In this document: in pieces, positions 10,995 to 21,203 of the stretch
Position numbering within the stretch: position 1 is the stretch's first letter
How the letters are laid out: every line of letters begins with the position of its first letter
The notes under the pieces: generated by a model
Seen by the model: the letters and a program-made list of their open reading frames with translations, nothing else
Database searches by the model: none
Told to the model about the DNA's origin: nothing
NCBI RefSeq assembly: GCF_023168325.1
Contig: NZ_AP025688.1
Location: 1,426,001-1,490,000, forward strand
Direction: 5' to 3'
From: Tsukamurella sp. PLM1
GTDB taxonomy: Bacteria; Actinomycetota; Actinomycetes; Mycobacteriales; Mycobacteriaceae
DNA: 64,000 bases
Program-made: the position numbers and the translations under genes

Positions 10995-11321
10995 CTACTG
11001 GGCGGGGAAGGTCCCGTCGACGTAGTACCACCGGCCGTCCTCCCGGACGAACCGGGAGCGTTCGTGCAGGACGCCGTGCGCGCCGTCCACGACGTACGTC
11101 GCCCGGAATTCGACGCTGCCGGAGTCGTCCTCGGTCGTTCCCGCGACGGTGTCGACGATCTGGAGACCGCGCCAGCGCACACCCTCGTCGAGCTTGAGGT
11201 CGGCAGGGCGGGTGTTCGGGTGCCAGGAGGCGAGGAGCCACGCGACGTCACCGTCGCGGAACGCGGCGAAGCGCGAGCGCATCAGCGCCTCGGCGGTCTC
11301 GGGGATGTGGTGCGCGTCCAT
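10995..11321 (-). CDS. YchJ/UPF0225-type NTF2-like protein
   Basis: 108 residues. The motifs PETAEALMRSRFAAFRDGDVAWLLASWHP, RWRGLQIVDT, VEFRATY and a closing RWYYVDGTFP are those of the NTF2-like domain of the UPF0225 (YchJ) family. The N-terminal SEC-C zinc motif (CPCGS) common in the family is absent, as in many actinobacterial members. Role unknown. ATG 11321; divergent from the SnoaL-like gene. Confidence 0.75.
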   Translation of the reverse strand: MDAHHIPETAEALMRSRFAAFRDGDVAWLLASWHPNTRPADLKLDEGVRWRGLQIVDTVAGTTEDDSGSVEFRATYVVDGAHGVLHERSRFVREDGRWYYVDGTFPAQ

Positions 11322-11417
11322 CCGTGCAGCGTACGGCGATGGGTATCACGTTGTGCGGGGTGCCCGACCGTGTTCTGATCGAATCAAAGTATTGAACTTT
11401 CAATGATTGGACCCGGT

Positions 11418-11879
11418 ATGCATCTCAATCGGAGGATCCGCAACGCCGTCTCCGCGCTGTTCACCGTCGGCGCCCTGGTGTTCGGCGCCGCCGCGCAGGC
11501 GAGCGCGGCACCGTCGACCCCGAAGGAGCTCGTCACGGCCTTCTACACCGAGGGTTTCGTGCAACGCGACATCGCGGGCGCGGCGCAGCGCTACATCGGG
11601 GACCACTACATCCAACACAATCCCGAGGTCGCCGACGGGCGCGAGGCCCTGGTGAAGGTCCTCGGGCCCGTCGTGAAGGACCCGAAGTACAGCACCTCGA
11701 TCGTGCGTATCGTCGCGGACGGCGACATCGTCGTCGTGTACGCGAGGTCCGTCTACGACGGCAAGGCCCAGGCGGTCGCCGACATCTTCCGCGTCGCCAA
11801 CGGCAAGATCGTCGAGCACTGGGACGTCATCCAGGAAGACCCGGGTAGGACCGTGAGCGGCCACCCGTTCATCAGTTGA
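11418..11879 (+). CDS. Exported SnoaL/NTF2-like protein
   Basis: 153 residues. An N-terminal Sec signal peptide runs from basic NRRIR through a hydrophobic stretch to a likely cut after AQASA-A near residue 30. A compact SnoaL-type cone-shaped alpha+beta domain follows: ELVTAFYTEGF, YIGDHYIQHNPEVADGREAL, DGDIVVVYARS, ADIFRVANGKIVEHWDVIQ. The family holds polyketide cyclases and small-molecule isomerases, but the active residues are not diagnostic. ATG 11418 is preferred; an in-frame ATG at 11403 adds five residues. A strong terminator follows. Confidence 0.75.
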   Translation: MHLNRRIRNAVSALFTVGALVFGAAAQASAAPSTPKELVTAFYTEGFVQRDIAGAAQRYIGDHYIQHNPEVADGREALVKVLGPVVKDPKYSTSIVRIVADGDIVVVYARSVYDGKAQAVADIFRVANGKIVEHWDVIQEDPGRTVSGHPFIS

Positions 11880-11890
11880 GTCACCACACA

Positions 11891-11926
11891 CCGCGGCCCC
11901 GGGATCGAAGGATCCCGGGGCCGCGG
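11891..11926. terminator. Bidirectional terminator between snoaL-like gene and pepN
   Basis: A perfect 16-bp stem, 11891-11906 (CCGCGGCCCCGGGATC) against 11911-11926, closes a GAAG tetraloop in the gap between two convergent stops. Confidence 0.85.
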
Positions 11927-11937
11927 TCGTCGGTGCG

Positions 11938-14507
11938 TCAGGCGCGGTCGAAGGCCCGTGCCGCCAGCGAGCGGACGATGCCCGCGCGTCCCTCGAGGAC
12001 CAGGCGACGCAAGGCCGGGGGATTGTCGCCCGCGAGCCACGCGTCCGCGGCGGCCACGGCCTCGTCGGAGATGTCCCACGACGGGTACAGGCCCACGACG
12101 ACCGTCTGCGCGACCTCGGAGGAGCGGCGTGCCCACACCTCGTCGATCGCGCCGAAGTAGCGGGCGGTGAACGGCGCCAGCAGCTCGCCCTGGCCGGGCG
12201 CGACGATGCCCGCGGCGATGGCGCGGGTCAGCGTGTTCGACAGCGAGTCGTCGCCGAAGACCTTCTCCCAGGCCTCCTCCTTGACCCGGACGTCCGGGCG
12301 GGCCGCCAGGGCGGCGGCGCCCAGCCGCTCGCCGGCGGCGGTCGGATCGCGCAGGATCTCCGCCTCGATCTCGTCGGCGCCCATCACCCCCGCGCGCGCC
12401 GGGCCCGGACCAGGCCCCACCGCAGGTCGGTATCGACGGTCAGCCCGTCCAGGCCGACGGTGCCGGGCGCGGCGCCCTCGTACAGTGCCCGCAGCACCTC
12501 GACCTCGGAACGCCCCAGCGCGGACGCGGCCAGCGCGTTGACGAACGCCAGCTGGAAGTCCGAGCCGGCCTCGGCCTCGCGGGCGAGCCGGAGCAGGCCC
12601 GAGGAGAGCAGCGCGCGGCCCTCCGCGGCCGCCCACGCCGGATCGGCGTAGGACTCGACGGCGGTCTGCGCCTGCAGCACGACCCGCTGCACCACGCCCA
12701 CTTCGGTCTCCGCACCGATGCCGCCGAGCACCAGCTCGACGAAGTCGCGGGCCCTCATCTTCGCGTTCCGAGTCATCTCCCAGGCCGCGGACCAGACGAG
12801 GGTACGCGGGAGTGAGTCGGCGATGTCGGCGACGCGCGTGGTCGCGACCTCGAGCGATGCGGGGTCCAGGCGGACCGAGGCGTACGTCAGGTCGTCATCG
12901 TTGACGAGGATCAGCTTGCCGCGCGGAACCCCCACGAGCTCGGGGACGTCGGTGCGTTCGCCGGCGACATCGATCTCGACCTGGTTTGTGCGCACCAGCC
13001 TGCCGGCTTCGTCGTCGTCGTAGATCCCGATCCGCAGGCGGTGTACGCGGGTCTCGCCGGCACCCGGCGTTGCGCCCCACTGCTGGACCGCGAACCGCGT
13101 GAAGCGGCCCTCGCCGTCCAGTGCGAAAGCCGGCGCCAACTCGTTGATGCCGGTGGTCTTGAGCCACTGGGCGCCCCAGTCCGACAGGTCGCGTCCCGAC
13201 GAGGCCTCCAGCGCGCGCAGCAGGTCGTCGAAGGTGGCGTTGCCGAACTTGTGCTCCACGAAGTACGCGCGTAGGCCGGCCAGGAACGGCTCGAGCCCCA
13301 CGTACGCGACGAGCTGCTTGAGCACCGAGGCGCCCTTGGCGTAGGTGATGCCGTCGAAGTTGACCTCCACGGCCTGCAGGTCCGGGATGTCGGCCGCCAC
13401 GGGGTGCGTCGACGGGAGTTGGTCCTGCCGGTAGGCCCACGACTTCTCGACGTTCGCGAACGTGGTCCACGCCGAGGTGTACTCAGTGGCCTCGACCTGG
13501 CTGAGCACGGACGCGAAGGTCGCGAACGACTCGTTCAGCCAGAGGTCGTCCCACCAGCGCATCGTCACCAGGTCGCCGAACCACATGTGCGCCATCTCGT
13601 GCAGCACCGTCTCGCAGCGCCGCTCGTAGAGGTAGCGCGTGACCTTCGACCGGAAGACGTAGTCCTCGAGGAAGGTGACCGCGCCCGCGTTCTCCATCGC
13701 GCCCGCGTTGAACTCGGGCACGAACAGTTGGTCGTACTTGCCGAAGGCGTAGGGGATGCCGAAGTTCTTGTGGTAGAAGCCGAATCCCTGCTTGGTCTCG
13801 GTGAACAGCCGCTCGGCGTCCATGTACTCCGCGAGGCTCGCACGGCAGAACAGGCGCAGGTCGATCGTGCCGTGCTCATCGGTGTAGGCGTCCGACCACA
13901 CCGCGTACGGGCCGGCGATGAGCGCCACCAGGTACGTCGACATCGGCTCGGTCGTCAGGAACGTCCAGCGGTGCGCCCCGGTCGGCAGCGGCTCCCGGGT
14001 CGCCTCCGCGCCGCCCGTCACCACGGTCCAGTCCGACGGTGCCGTCACCGTCATGTCGAACACGGCCTTGAGATCGGGCTGGTCGAAGCAGGCGAACATC
14101 CGCTTGGCGTCGGCGGTCTCGAACTGCGAGTACAGGTAGACGCTGCCGTCCGCGGGGTCCACGAAGCGATGCAGTCCCTCGCCGGTGTTGGAGTAGAAGA
14201 ACCGGCCGGAGATCACCAGCTCGTTCTCCGCGGCGAGGCCGTGCAGCACCAGGCCGGAGTCCTCGGTGTACGCGGAGGTGTCGACGGGCCGCCCGTTCAG
14301 CGTCGCGCTCAGGCCGCTCGCGATGAGGTCGATGAAGGTCTCCGCGCCCGGAGTCGCCGTGAAGCTGATCGTCGTGGTCGACGCGAACGTCTTGTCGCCG
14401 GGCGCATTCGCACCGTCAGTGAGGTCGAGCTCGATGGCGTAGCGCGAGACGGCGACGGTGGCGGCGCGCTCGGCGGCCTGGACCCGGGTGAGATTGGGCG
14501 CGGACAA
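11938..14507 (-). CDS. pepN: Aminopeptidase N (M1 zinc metallopeptidase), one frame break
   Basis: About 857-residue cytosolic aminopeptidase trimming N-terminal residues from peptides. Visible M1 motifs are substrate-anchoring GAMEN and zinc-binding HEMAHMWFGDLV with the downstream Glu of WLNESFA (HExxH-18-E). The C-terminal ERAP1-like helical domain is cut by a frame break near 12405; the last 155 residues (ADEIEAEILRDPTAAGERLG on) are in another frame, consistent with one lost base. The start is TTG 14507 (LSAPNLTRVQAAERA), chosen because AAGGAG lies eight bases upstream; the ATG at 14555 has no ribosome site. Same neighbourhood as Rv2467. Confidence 0.9.
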
Positions 14508-14668
14508 AGGTGGTTCTCCTTCGTTGACGGCGGGGATGAGGACGGTGCATCCCACAATGCCACCCCCGGTCCGGCCTCGCCGCCCCGGGAAGCGGATGAG
14601 CCTGCACGGTGTTGGCTACGGGTGCACGATCGATAGGGAAACACCGCCCCGAGAGCAGGAGTGAAGAA

Positions 14669-15292
14669 GTGACCGAGACCGCCCCCGTGAAGGACCGCGT
14701 CGATTTCTGGTTCGACCCGCTGTGCCCGTGGTGTTGGATCACCTCGGGCTGGATCCTCGAGGTCGAGCAGGTGCGCGACATCGACGTGCAGTTCCACGTG
14801 ATGAGCCTCGCCGTCCTCAACGAGGGGCGCGACAACCTGCCCGAGATCTACCAGGAGCTGATGAGGACGGCGTGGGGCCCGGTGCGGGTCCTGATTGCCG
14901 CCGCCCAGCGCCACGGCGACGAGGTGCTCCCGAAGCTGTACACCGCGATGGGTACCCGGATCCACAATCAGCAGAACGACGACTTCGCCGTGGTGATCGC
15001 CGAGGCGCTCGCCGAGACCGGCCTGGAGCCCGATCTCGCCGCCGCCGCGAACAGCACCGACTTCGACGAGGCGCTGCGCGCGAGCCATCACGCCGGCATG
15101 GACAAGGTCGGCGACGACGTGGGCACCCCCACCATCCACGTCAACGGCGTCGCGTTCTTCGGCCCGGTCCTGTCCCGCATCCCGCGCGGCGAGGTCGCCG
15201 GCAAGGTGTGGGACGGCACCGTCCTCCTCTCCGGGTACGAGCACTTCTTCGAGCTCAAGCGCACCCGGCACGAGGAGCCCGCGTTCGATTAG
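14669..15292 (+). CDS. Mycothiol-dependent DsbA-like oxidoreductase (Rv2466c-like)
   Basis: 207-residue cytoplasmic thioredoxin-fold protein with the CPWC active site in [14 protein letters not shown] (residues about 19-22) and an inserted alpha-helical lid, plus the cis-Pro loop [10 protein letters not shown]. The M. tuberculosis homologue Rv2466c reduces substrates with mycothiol and activates nitro-thienopyrimidine prodrugs. Start GTG 14669 has AGGAG 10 bases upstream. It is divergent from pepN; its stop overlaps the stop of the convergent M48 gene by four bases. Confidence 0.85.
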   Translation: MTETAPVKDRVDFWFDPLCPWCWITSGWILEVEQVRDIDVQFHVMSLAVLNEGRDNLPEIYQELMRTAWGPVRVLIAAAQRHGDEVLPKLYTAMGTRIHNQQNDDFAVVIAEALAETGLEPDLAAAANSTDFDEALRASHHAGMDKVGDDVGTPTIHVNGVAFFGPVLSRIPRGEVAGKVWDGTVLLSGYEHFFELKRTRHEEPAFD

Positions 15293-16688
15293 GAGCTCGG
15301 CGGGACGGGGCCCTGCGGTTCCCGGCCCGGCCCCGTCGGTCCCGGGAACGGCGCCTGCGGCCCCGTCGGGCCCGGGAACGGCCCTTGCGGCCCGACCGGT
15401 CCCGACGGTGCCGGGCTCGTGCCGGGAGCGGGGCCAGGACCTCCTGCTTGGTGAAGGTCGGCACCGGTCCGGCCGGGACCACCGCGCCGCCGCCCACGCC
15501 GCGCACGGGCAGCGACGGCGGGAAGAACAGCGATCCGGCCTTGGTGCGGTTCCGCAGCGCGGCCGCGCGCCACGTGAGCACGGGGTGCGACGCGGTGAGG
15601 TTGACCAGCCAGGTGAAGAAGCCCTTGTCGGTGGCGGCGCGGTCGGCGAGCTGGTCGAAGTCGACCTCCTTGCCGAGGTACTTGCCCGCGCCCATCACGC
15701 CCATGCCGCCCGGCGCGCCGGCCGGCTGATTGAAGTAGCCGTAGTTGTCGGCGGTGTACTCCTGCGACCGGGACAACGCGGACCCGAGCACGGGGATGTA
15801 GCTCATCGCGAAGGAGCCCAACTGCCGCCAGTAGGACACGTGGCCGGCGGCGATGTGGCCCACCTCGTGGCCGATGATGTACGCGAGCGCCTCGGGGTCG
15901 CGGGCCTTGCCTCCGACCTCGAACAGGTCGCTGTAGACCACCACGAACCGGCGGAAGCCGTGACCGGACGCGAACGCGTTGATCTGACCGTTGCCGAGCA
16001 CCACGAACGCGTCGGGCACCTCGCGCATGCCGTACCGGGCCGCGGCCTCGCGGACCATGCGGTACCCCTCGGGGAACTGCGTGGGCGTCATCTGCACGCC
16101 CTGGACGCGGGGCGACGCCCACAGCGAACCGCGGCCGAACCAGAGGATGATCGGCACCGCCAGCAGGAGCAGCAGATAGGTGTCCATCACCCCGACGATC
16201 GCGAACAGCAGCGCTCCCACGTAGATCCCCAGGGTGACCAGGATGACGATCACCAGCAGCGGGATCTCCCAGGGGTGGCGGCGCGGAGCACCCGCGTAGG
16301 CCGGCGGCTGGTGGATCGGCACGACGGGGCCGCCGGGCCCGCCCGGGAATCCGGGGCCCGCGGGCACGTGGGCCGGGGTGAACGCCGCCGTCACCGAGGG
16401 GTGGTGCTCACCCAACTCGGGCAGGGCGTGGTGGCTGCCGGTGTTGTGCCGGTCGGTGGGGAAGTCCGACTCGGGGATCGTGGACGTCACCGAGGCGTCG
16501 GCTGTGGTCGCGGCGTCCGACGCAGCCTCGGGGTGCAGGTCCTCGGGCTGAACGACCGGGAAGAAGCCCGTGCTCGGCATCGTCGATTCGTTCTGCTCGG
16601 TGCTGAAGGCCCCGCTGCGGGCGGACCCGTCCGGCGCGGAGTCGTCCTTCGGCTCCCGGCCGGGTGTCTGCTCGGTGCTGTCATCCAT
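15289..16688 (-). CDS. Membrane M48-family metallopeptidase with a Pro/Gly repeat tail, one frame break
   Basis: About 466 residues. A disordered acidic/Pro-rich N-terminus of about 140 residues is followed by two membrane segments ([20 protein letters not shown] and [13 protein letters not shown]), then a peptidase domain with zinc motif HEVGH and the third-ligand region [12 protein letters not shown]. The C-terminal tail after TKQEVLAP is reached through a frame break near 15430 and is collagen-like, with [13 protein letters not shown] repeats. HtpX-like enzymes degrade misfolded membrane proteins; this one has extra low-complexity arms. ATG 16688, divergent from rpiB. The break lies in C/G runs and fits one missing base. 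Confidence 0.8.
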
Positions 16689-16750
16689 GCCATCGAATGT
16701 AGGCTGTGCCGCCCATCGATGCTCGCGCGGCGCGTGTCAGACTTGTGGCC

Positions 16751-17233
<483 letters not shown>

Positions 17234-17277
17234 CCGGCCCGGACCACCGCCCGTGCCCGACGATGCCGGAGGCGGCA

Positions 17278-18080
17278 GTGCCTGAGGGGCACACCCTGCA
17301 CCGCCTCGCCCTCGCCCACGACGCTCTGTTCGCGGGCGAGGGCGTCGCCGTCTCCAGTCCGCAGGGCCGCTTCGCCCCGGAGGCGCGACGCCTCGACGGC
17401 CGCGTCTTCGAGCGCGCCGACTCCTGGGGCAAGCACCTGTGGCACCGCTACGAGGGCGGGTTCATCGTTCACGTGCACCTGGGGCTGTACGGGGCCTTCA
17501 CGGACTTCCCCCGGCCGACGGTGCGCCGCCTCCTCCCGTCGGGCAGGTGCGGATGCGCATCGTCGGGCCGCGCGGCGGGACGGACCTGCGCGGGCCGACC
17601 GCCTGCGAGCTCGTCACCGAGGAGCAGGTCGACGGCGTGCTCGCCCGCCTCGGCCCCGACCCGCTTCGCCCCGATTCAGATCCGGACGACGCGTGGCGCC
17701 GCATCGAGCGCTCCCGCCGGCCCATCGGCGCGCTGCTGATGGACCAGAGGGTGATGGCGGGCGTCGGCAATGTCTACCGCGCCGAGGTGCTGTTCCGCGC
17801 GGGGATCGACCCGCACCGCGATGGCCGCGACGTCTCGCGCGACGAGTTCTTTCGGCTGTGGGCCGATCTGGTCGCGCTCATGCCGATCGGCGTCGAGCGC
17901 GGGCGCATGCACGTCGTGCGGCCGGAGCACGACCACGGCGCACCGTCGTACGCGGAGGACCGGCCCCGGACCTACGTGTACCGCCGGACCGGCGAGCACT
18001 GCCGGGTGTGCGGAACGCCGGTGCGGACCGAGGTCATGGAAGCGCGAAACCTGTACTGGTGCCCCACCTGTCAGCGCTGA
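17278..18080 (+). CDS. nei: Endonuclease VIII-like DNA glycosylase (Nei), one frame break
   Basis: About 267-residue bifunctional glycosylase/AP lyase removing oxidised pyrimidines. The start is GTG 17278, giving MPEGHTLHR, because Pro2 (Schiff-base nucleophile) and Glu3 must follow the initiator; GGAGG lies seven bases upstream and the in-frame ATG 17263 would bury the Pro. The H2TH region (MDQRVMAGVGNVYRAEVLFR) and the C-terminal zinc finger CRVCG-x16-WCPTCQR are intact. The frame changes near 17516; one added C restores FPRPDGAPPPPVGQVRM. Matches Rv2464c by position. Confidence 0.88.
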
Positions 18081-18157
18081 CCGGATTGTTAGCTCCGACA
18101 CAGCACCGATTTCTTAACATGGATTTCAGCTCGTTCACACCTGCGGCCTGAAGAGTC

Positions 18158-19159
18158 GTGGACATGAACACGCTGACCGTCCACAGCAGGGCGGCCCGGG
18201 GACCGGCGGACGCCGGCCGGGCCCGGATCACCGTGCTCGCAGTCGGGGGCACGGGCGAATCCTGGATCGACGATCCCCGGACCGACGTCACCGGCATGCT
18301 CAGCCACGTCGTGGCCGAGCTCGACGGCCGGTTCGCGGCGCGCTGGGTGGGTTACCCGGCGTCCTACGGCCCCGTCCCCGCCCGCGACGGCGTCTCGTTC
18401 GTCGAGTCCGTCGCGATCGGCGTCGAACGGCTGCTCGCCGCGATCGCGGACGTCGCGGGACCGGTGGTCCTGATCGGGTATTCGCAGGGCTGCACGGTCG
18501 TGCGCCGCGTGCTCGGCGCGATGGCCGACGGTCCCGTCCTCGCGCCGAACGTGCTGGCCGCCGGTCTGGTGTCGGACCCCGAGCGCCCGCACGGCAGCGA
18601 CCCCGCGCTGTGCGGCTCGGGTGTGGCCGGCGACGGTCCGGCTGTTCCCGAGGGACTTCCGCTGCTCTGGATCTCGCACCCGCAGGACGTGATCTGCAAC
18701 GCCAGCGTGGACTCGTTCGTCCGCGACATCGCTGACGCCACCGCGTACCTCGCCCTCCGCGACCTGGCGGTATGGGCGCCGCGGGCGGCAGGCGAGTACC
18801 TGGGCCACAAGTTCCAGAACGCCACCCGCACGGCGTTCGGTTCGCGCCAGTGGCGGCGTGACGTGGAGCGGCTGCGCACCGCGGGTCGCGAGATCCTCGG
18901 CTACCTGCCGCGGATCACGTACCGCGGTCGCGAGTACAACCTGCGTGGAAACCGGCACACCGCGTACGCGAGCGAGCCGCTGGCGCGCTTGCGACACGAG
19001 GACTACGAGCTGACCGGCTGCCAGGTGCTCGCTCAATGGCTGCAGGTCCAGGCCACCTTCGCCGTCGGACCGGACCGGGATCCGGGCGGCGCGCCCGGGC
19101 AGGGCGGTGACGCGGCGGCGCCTGGTCTAGAGTCGGAGAAGTATCTTCACGCAAGCTGA
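18158..19159 (+). CDS. Cutinase/LysB-like serine esterase
   Basis: 333-residue alpha/beta-hydrolase without signal peptide. The nucleophile elbow is GYSQG (Ser near residue 109) after VVLI; a VGYPASYG segment and the PQDVICNA region (probable acid) resemble PE-PPE esterases, actinobacterial cutinases and phage LysB mycolyl-arabinogalactan esterases. A catalytic His is expected in the C-terminal third but I cannot assign it. Start GTG 18158 or ATG 18164; no strong ribosome site. In M. tuberculosis this place is held by an unrelated lipase (lipP). Substrate probably a mycolate or other lipid ester (inference). Confidence 0.6.
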   Translation: MDMNTLTVHSRAARGPADAGRARITVLAVGGTGESWIDDPRTDVTGMLSHVVAELDGRFAARWVGYPASYGPVPARDGVSFVESVAIGVERLLAAIADVAGPVVLIGYSQGCTVVRRVLGAMADGPVLAPNVLAAGLVSDPERPHGSDPALCGSGVAGDGPAVPEGLPLLWISHPQDVICNASVDSFVRDIADATAYLALRDLAVWAPRAAGEYLGHKFQNATRTAFGSRQWRRDVERLRTAGREILGYLPRITYRGREYNLRGNRHTAYASEPLARLRHEDYELTGCQVLAQWLQVQATFAVGPDRDPGGAPGQGGDAAAPGLESEKYLHAS

Positions 19160-19177
19160 CCCCGGAGGTAGAGCGAA

Positions 19178-19453
19178 GTGGCACGTGACACCGAGAGCAT
19201 CGAGCGCGACATCGAGCGCGCCCGGGAGCAGCTGGCGGCGACGCTGGACCAGCTGGGCGAGCGCGCCGACCCGCGCAAGCTCGCCGAGCAGGCGCAGGCA
19301 TCGGTCGTCGCCACGGTGACCAAGCCGCCGGTGCTCGCCGCGGCGGCCGGCGTCGTGGTCATCGTCGCGCTGGTCGTCGGGTCCAAGATCCGCGGAGCAC
19401 GGCGCGAGAAGCAGCTGATCCGCGCGATCGCCGAGGGCAAGATCTCGCTCTGA
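19178..19453 (+). CDS. DUF3618 small membrane protein
   Basis: 91 residues. An amphipathic N-terminal helix with the DUF3618 pattern (SIERDIERAREQLAATLDQLGER) and one membrane segment (VLAAAAGVVVIVALVVGSKI) near residues 51-70, then a basic tail. Typical of actinobacterial envelope proteins next to phage-shock or holin-like genes. GTG 19178 has GGAGG upstream. It lies 18 bases after the esterase and five before the lipoprotein gene, so these three are likely cotranscribed. Confidence 0.75.
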   Translation: MARDTESIERDIERAREQLAATLDQLGERADPRKLAEQAQASVVATVTKPPVLAAAAGVVVIVALVVGSKIRGARREKQLIRAIAEGKISL

Positions 19454-19458
19454 TCCGC

Positions 19459-19845
19459 ATGGAACGCAACACACGGGGCGGCGCCGGTATCGGCGCCGCC
19501 TTCGTCGTGTCCGGGGCGTTGCTGGCCGGCTGCTCCGAGCCCGCGCCCGGCCCCGTCGGGCTTCCGGACGGGTACCCGGCCGACCGGGTGCCGGTGGTGG
19601 GGGAGATCCGCAAGGCGGAGAAGATCGAGGTCGGGCACCCGATGTGGCGAGTCACCACCGCCGGCGACGACACCGTGGCGTCGGCGCGCGCGCTGCTGGC
19701 CGCCGGGCTGACACCCGTCGCTCCGGGTGTGCCGCTCGACGCCGGCCGGGTGGGTGCCGTGTACCGCGGGCACGGTTTCACCGTGGGGATCTCCGCGAAC
19801 GACGGCGACGTCACCTATGTCGTGAGCCCGACTCCCGGCTTGTGA
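19459..19845 (+). CDS. Small lipoprotein, unknown function
   Basis: 128 residues with a lipoprotein signal peptide: hydrophobic IGAAFVVSG then lipobox LLAGC (Cys near residue 25). The mature part of about 100 residues contains one MWRVTTAGDD stretch and no known domain. It probably sits on the outer face of the cytoplasmic membrane. It converges with the next minus-strand gene 10 bases away. Confidence 0.65.
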   Translation: MERNTRGGAGIGAAFVVSGALLAGCSEPAPGPVGLPDGYPADRVPVVGEIRKAEKIEVGHPMWRVTTAGDDTVASARALLAAGLTPVAPGVPLDAGRVGAVYRGHGFTVGISANDGDVTYVVSPTPGL

Positions 19846-19855
19846 GCGCGCCCGC

Positions 19856-20529
19856 CTACGTGTAGGACTTCGCGCAGACCGTGTAGACCGGGTCGTCGAA
19901 GTAGTAGACCCGGTCCCATTCGCCGGAGCAGCGCGCCGAGTCGCGGAGACCGCCGACCACCGAGATCACTGTGATGGTACCGGGGATGCCGCACCGGCCG
20001 GCGGCCTTGATCCAGGTACCCTGCACCGGCGCGGTGTAGCAGTAGTTCACGTTCAGGTTCGGAGTCAGGCAGTACCACCGGCCGCGCGCGATCGACGTCT
20101 GCTCGGCCCGGCACTTCTCGCCCGCCGGCATCACCTGGGTCACCTTGTACGGCGAGCCCCCGTCGTCGCAATTGCCCACCTTCGGGGCTTCCGGAACGTC
20201 GTACAGGCAGTCGTTGATCCGGAACAGTTCGCCCTCGGCCACCGAGGACGTCGACGCCGCGTTCGTGCCCGGGTCCGCCCCTTCGAGTCGCTGAGCAGGG
20301 CAGCCACCACGATGGCGGCGGTGAGTGCCACCACCGATGCGATCGCCACCAGGCCGACGATCACGTTCTTCCCGGACTTCGGCTTGTGCGGCGGTGGAGG
20401 CGGCGGGGCCCCGGGTACCGGACCGGGCCCGACGGGGCCGCGCGGCGGGTTGGGCAGCGGGATCGCCTGGGAGTACGCCTGGCCGGGTTGGTTGGGGTTC
20501 GGGGGACCGTATTGACCGGGTGTGCTCAT
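19856..20529 (-). CDS. Pro-rich single-pass membrane protein, one frame break
   Basis: About 224 residues: Pro/Gly/Gln-rich cytoplasmic N-terminus of about 55 residues, one membrane helix (NVIVGLVAIASVVALTAAIV), then an extracellular domain with seven Cys and W/Y-rich segments (GRWYCLTPNLNVNYCYT). The frame changes near 20280, fitting one lost base. The ATG 20529 overlaps the upstream TGA (ATGA). The architecture resembles the 49212-50060 protein of the integrated element. Function unknown. Confidence 0.6.
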
Positions 20530-21113
20530 GCGTCCGACTTCTTCTTCGCCGCGGCCTTCATCTCCTTCTTGTAGGCCCGGACCTTCTGCAGCGAATCGCC
20601 GTCCACCACGTCGGCCACGGAGCGGTAGCCGGCCTTGCCGTAATCGCCCACGGCCGTGGCCCAGCCGCGCGGCTTGACGCCGAGTTGCTTGCCGACGAGG
20701 GCGGCGAAGATCTTCGCCTTCTGCGCGCCGAAACCGGGCAGGGCTTCGATCCGCTTCACCAGGTCGGCACCGGACGCGGCCTCGGTCCAGATGCGCTCGG
20801 CGTGTCCGTCGTACTCGTCCACCACGATCCGGGCGAGCGTCTGCAGTCGGGCCGCCATGGCGCGCCCGTAGCGATGGATCGCGGGCGGCGTGGTGCACAG
20901 TTCCTCGAACCGCGCCGGATCCGCCACGGCGATGTCGTGAGGGTCGATGCTGCCGAACCGGTCCAGCACCTTCCACGGGCCGGCGAAGGCTCGTTCCATG
21001 GGGAACTGCTGGTCGAGAAGCATGCCCGCGAGCAGCGCGAACGGGTGCTCCGAGAGCACCGCATCCGACTCGGGTTCCCCCGTGATGTGCAACGTGACCG
21101 CCATGAGCGCCAC
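20526..21113 (-). CDS. HhH-GPD-type base-excision DNA repair protein
   Basis: 195 residues. Compact actinobacterial HhH-GPD family: FALLAGMLLDQQFPMERAFAG at the N-terminus, the helix-hairpin-helix IEALPGFGAQKAKIFAALVG around residues 118-137, and a Lys-rich C-terminus. Predicted DNA glycosylase acting on damaged bases; there is no iron-sulfur cluster loop. Start ATG 21113, or 21104 (fourth residue). It is followed with ATGA overlap by the Pro-rich membrane protein. Confidence 0.75.
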   Translation of the reverse strand: MALMAVTLHITGEPESDAVLSEHPFALLAGMLLDQQFPMERAFAGPWKVLDRFGSIDPHDIAVADPARFEELCTTPPAIHRYGRAMAARLQTLARIVVDEYDGHAERIWTEAASGADLVKRIEALPGFGAQKAKIFAALVGKQLGVKPRGWATAVGDYGKAGYRSVADVVDGDSLQKVRAYKKEMKAAAKKKSDA

Positions 21114-21203
21114 TTTACTTCAGTCCTATTCACTGCACTTGAGGCCGACGATGTCACGTCCTCACGTGTCGCGAGCAGGGTTGGGGTGCATGGTCAGGGG
21201 ATT

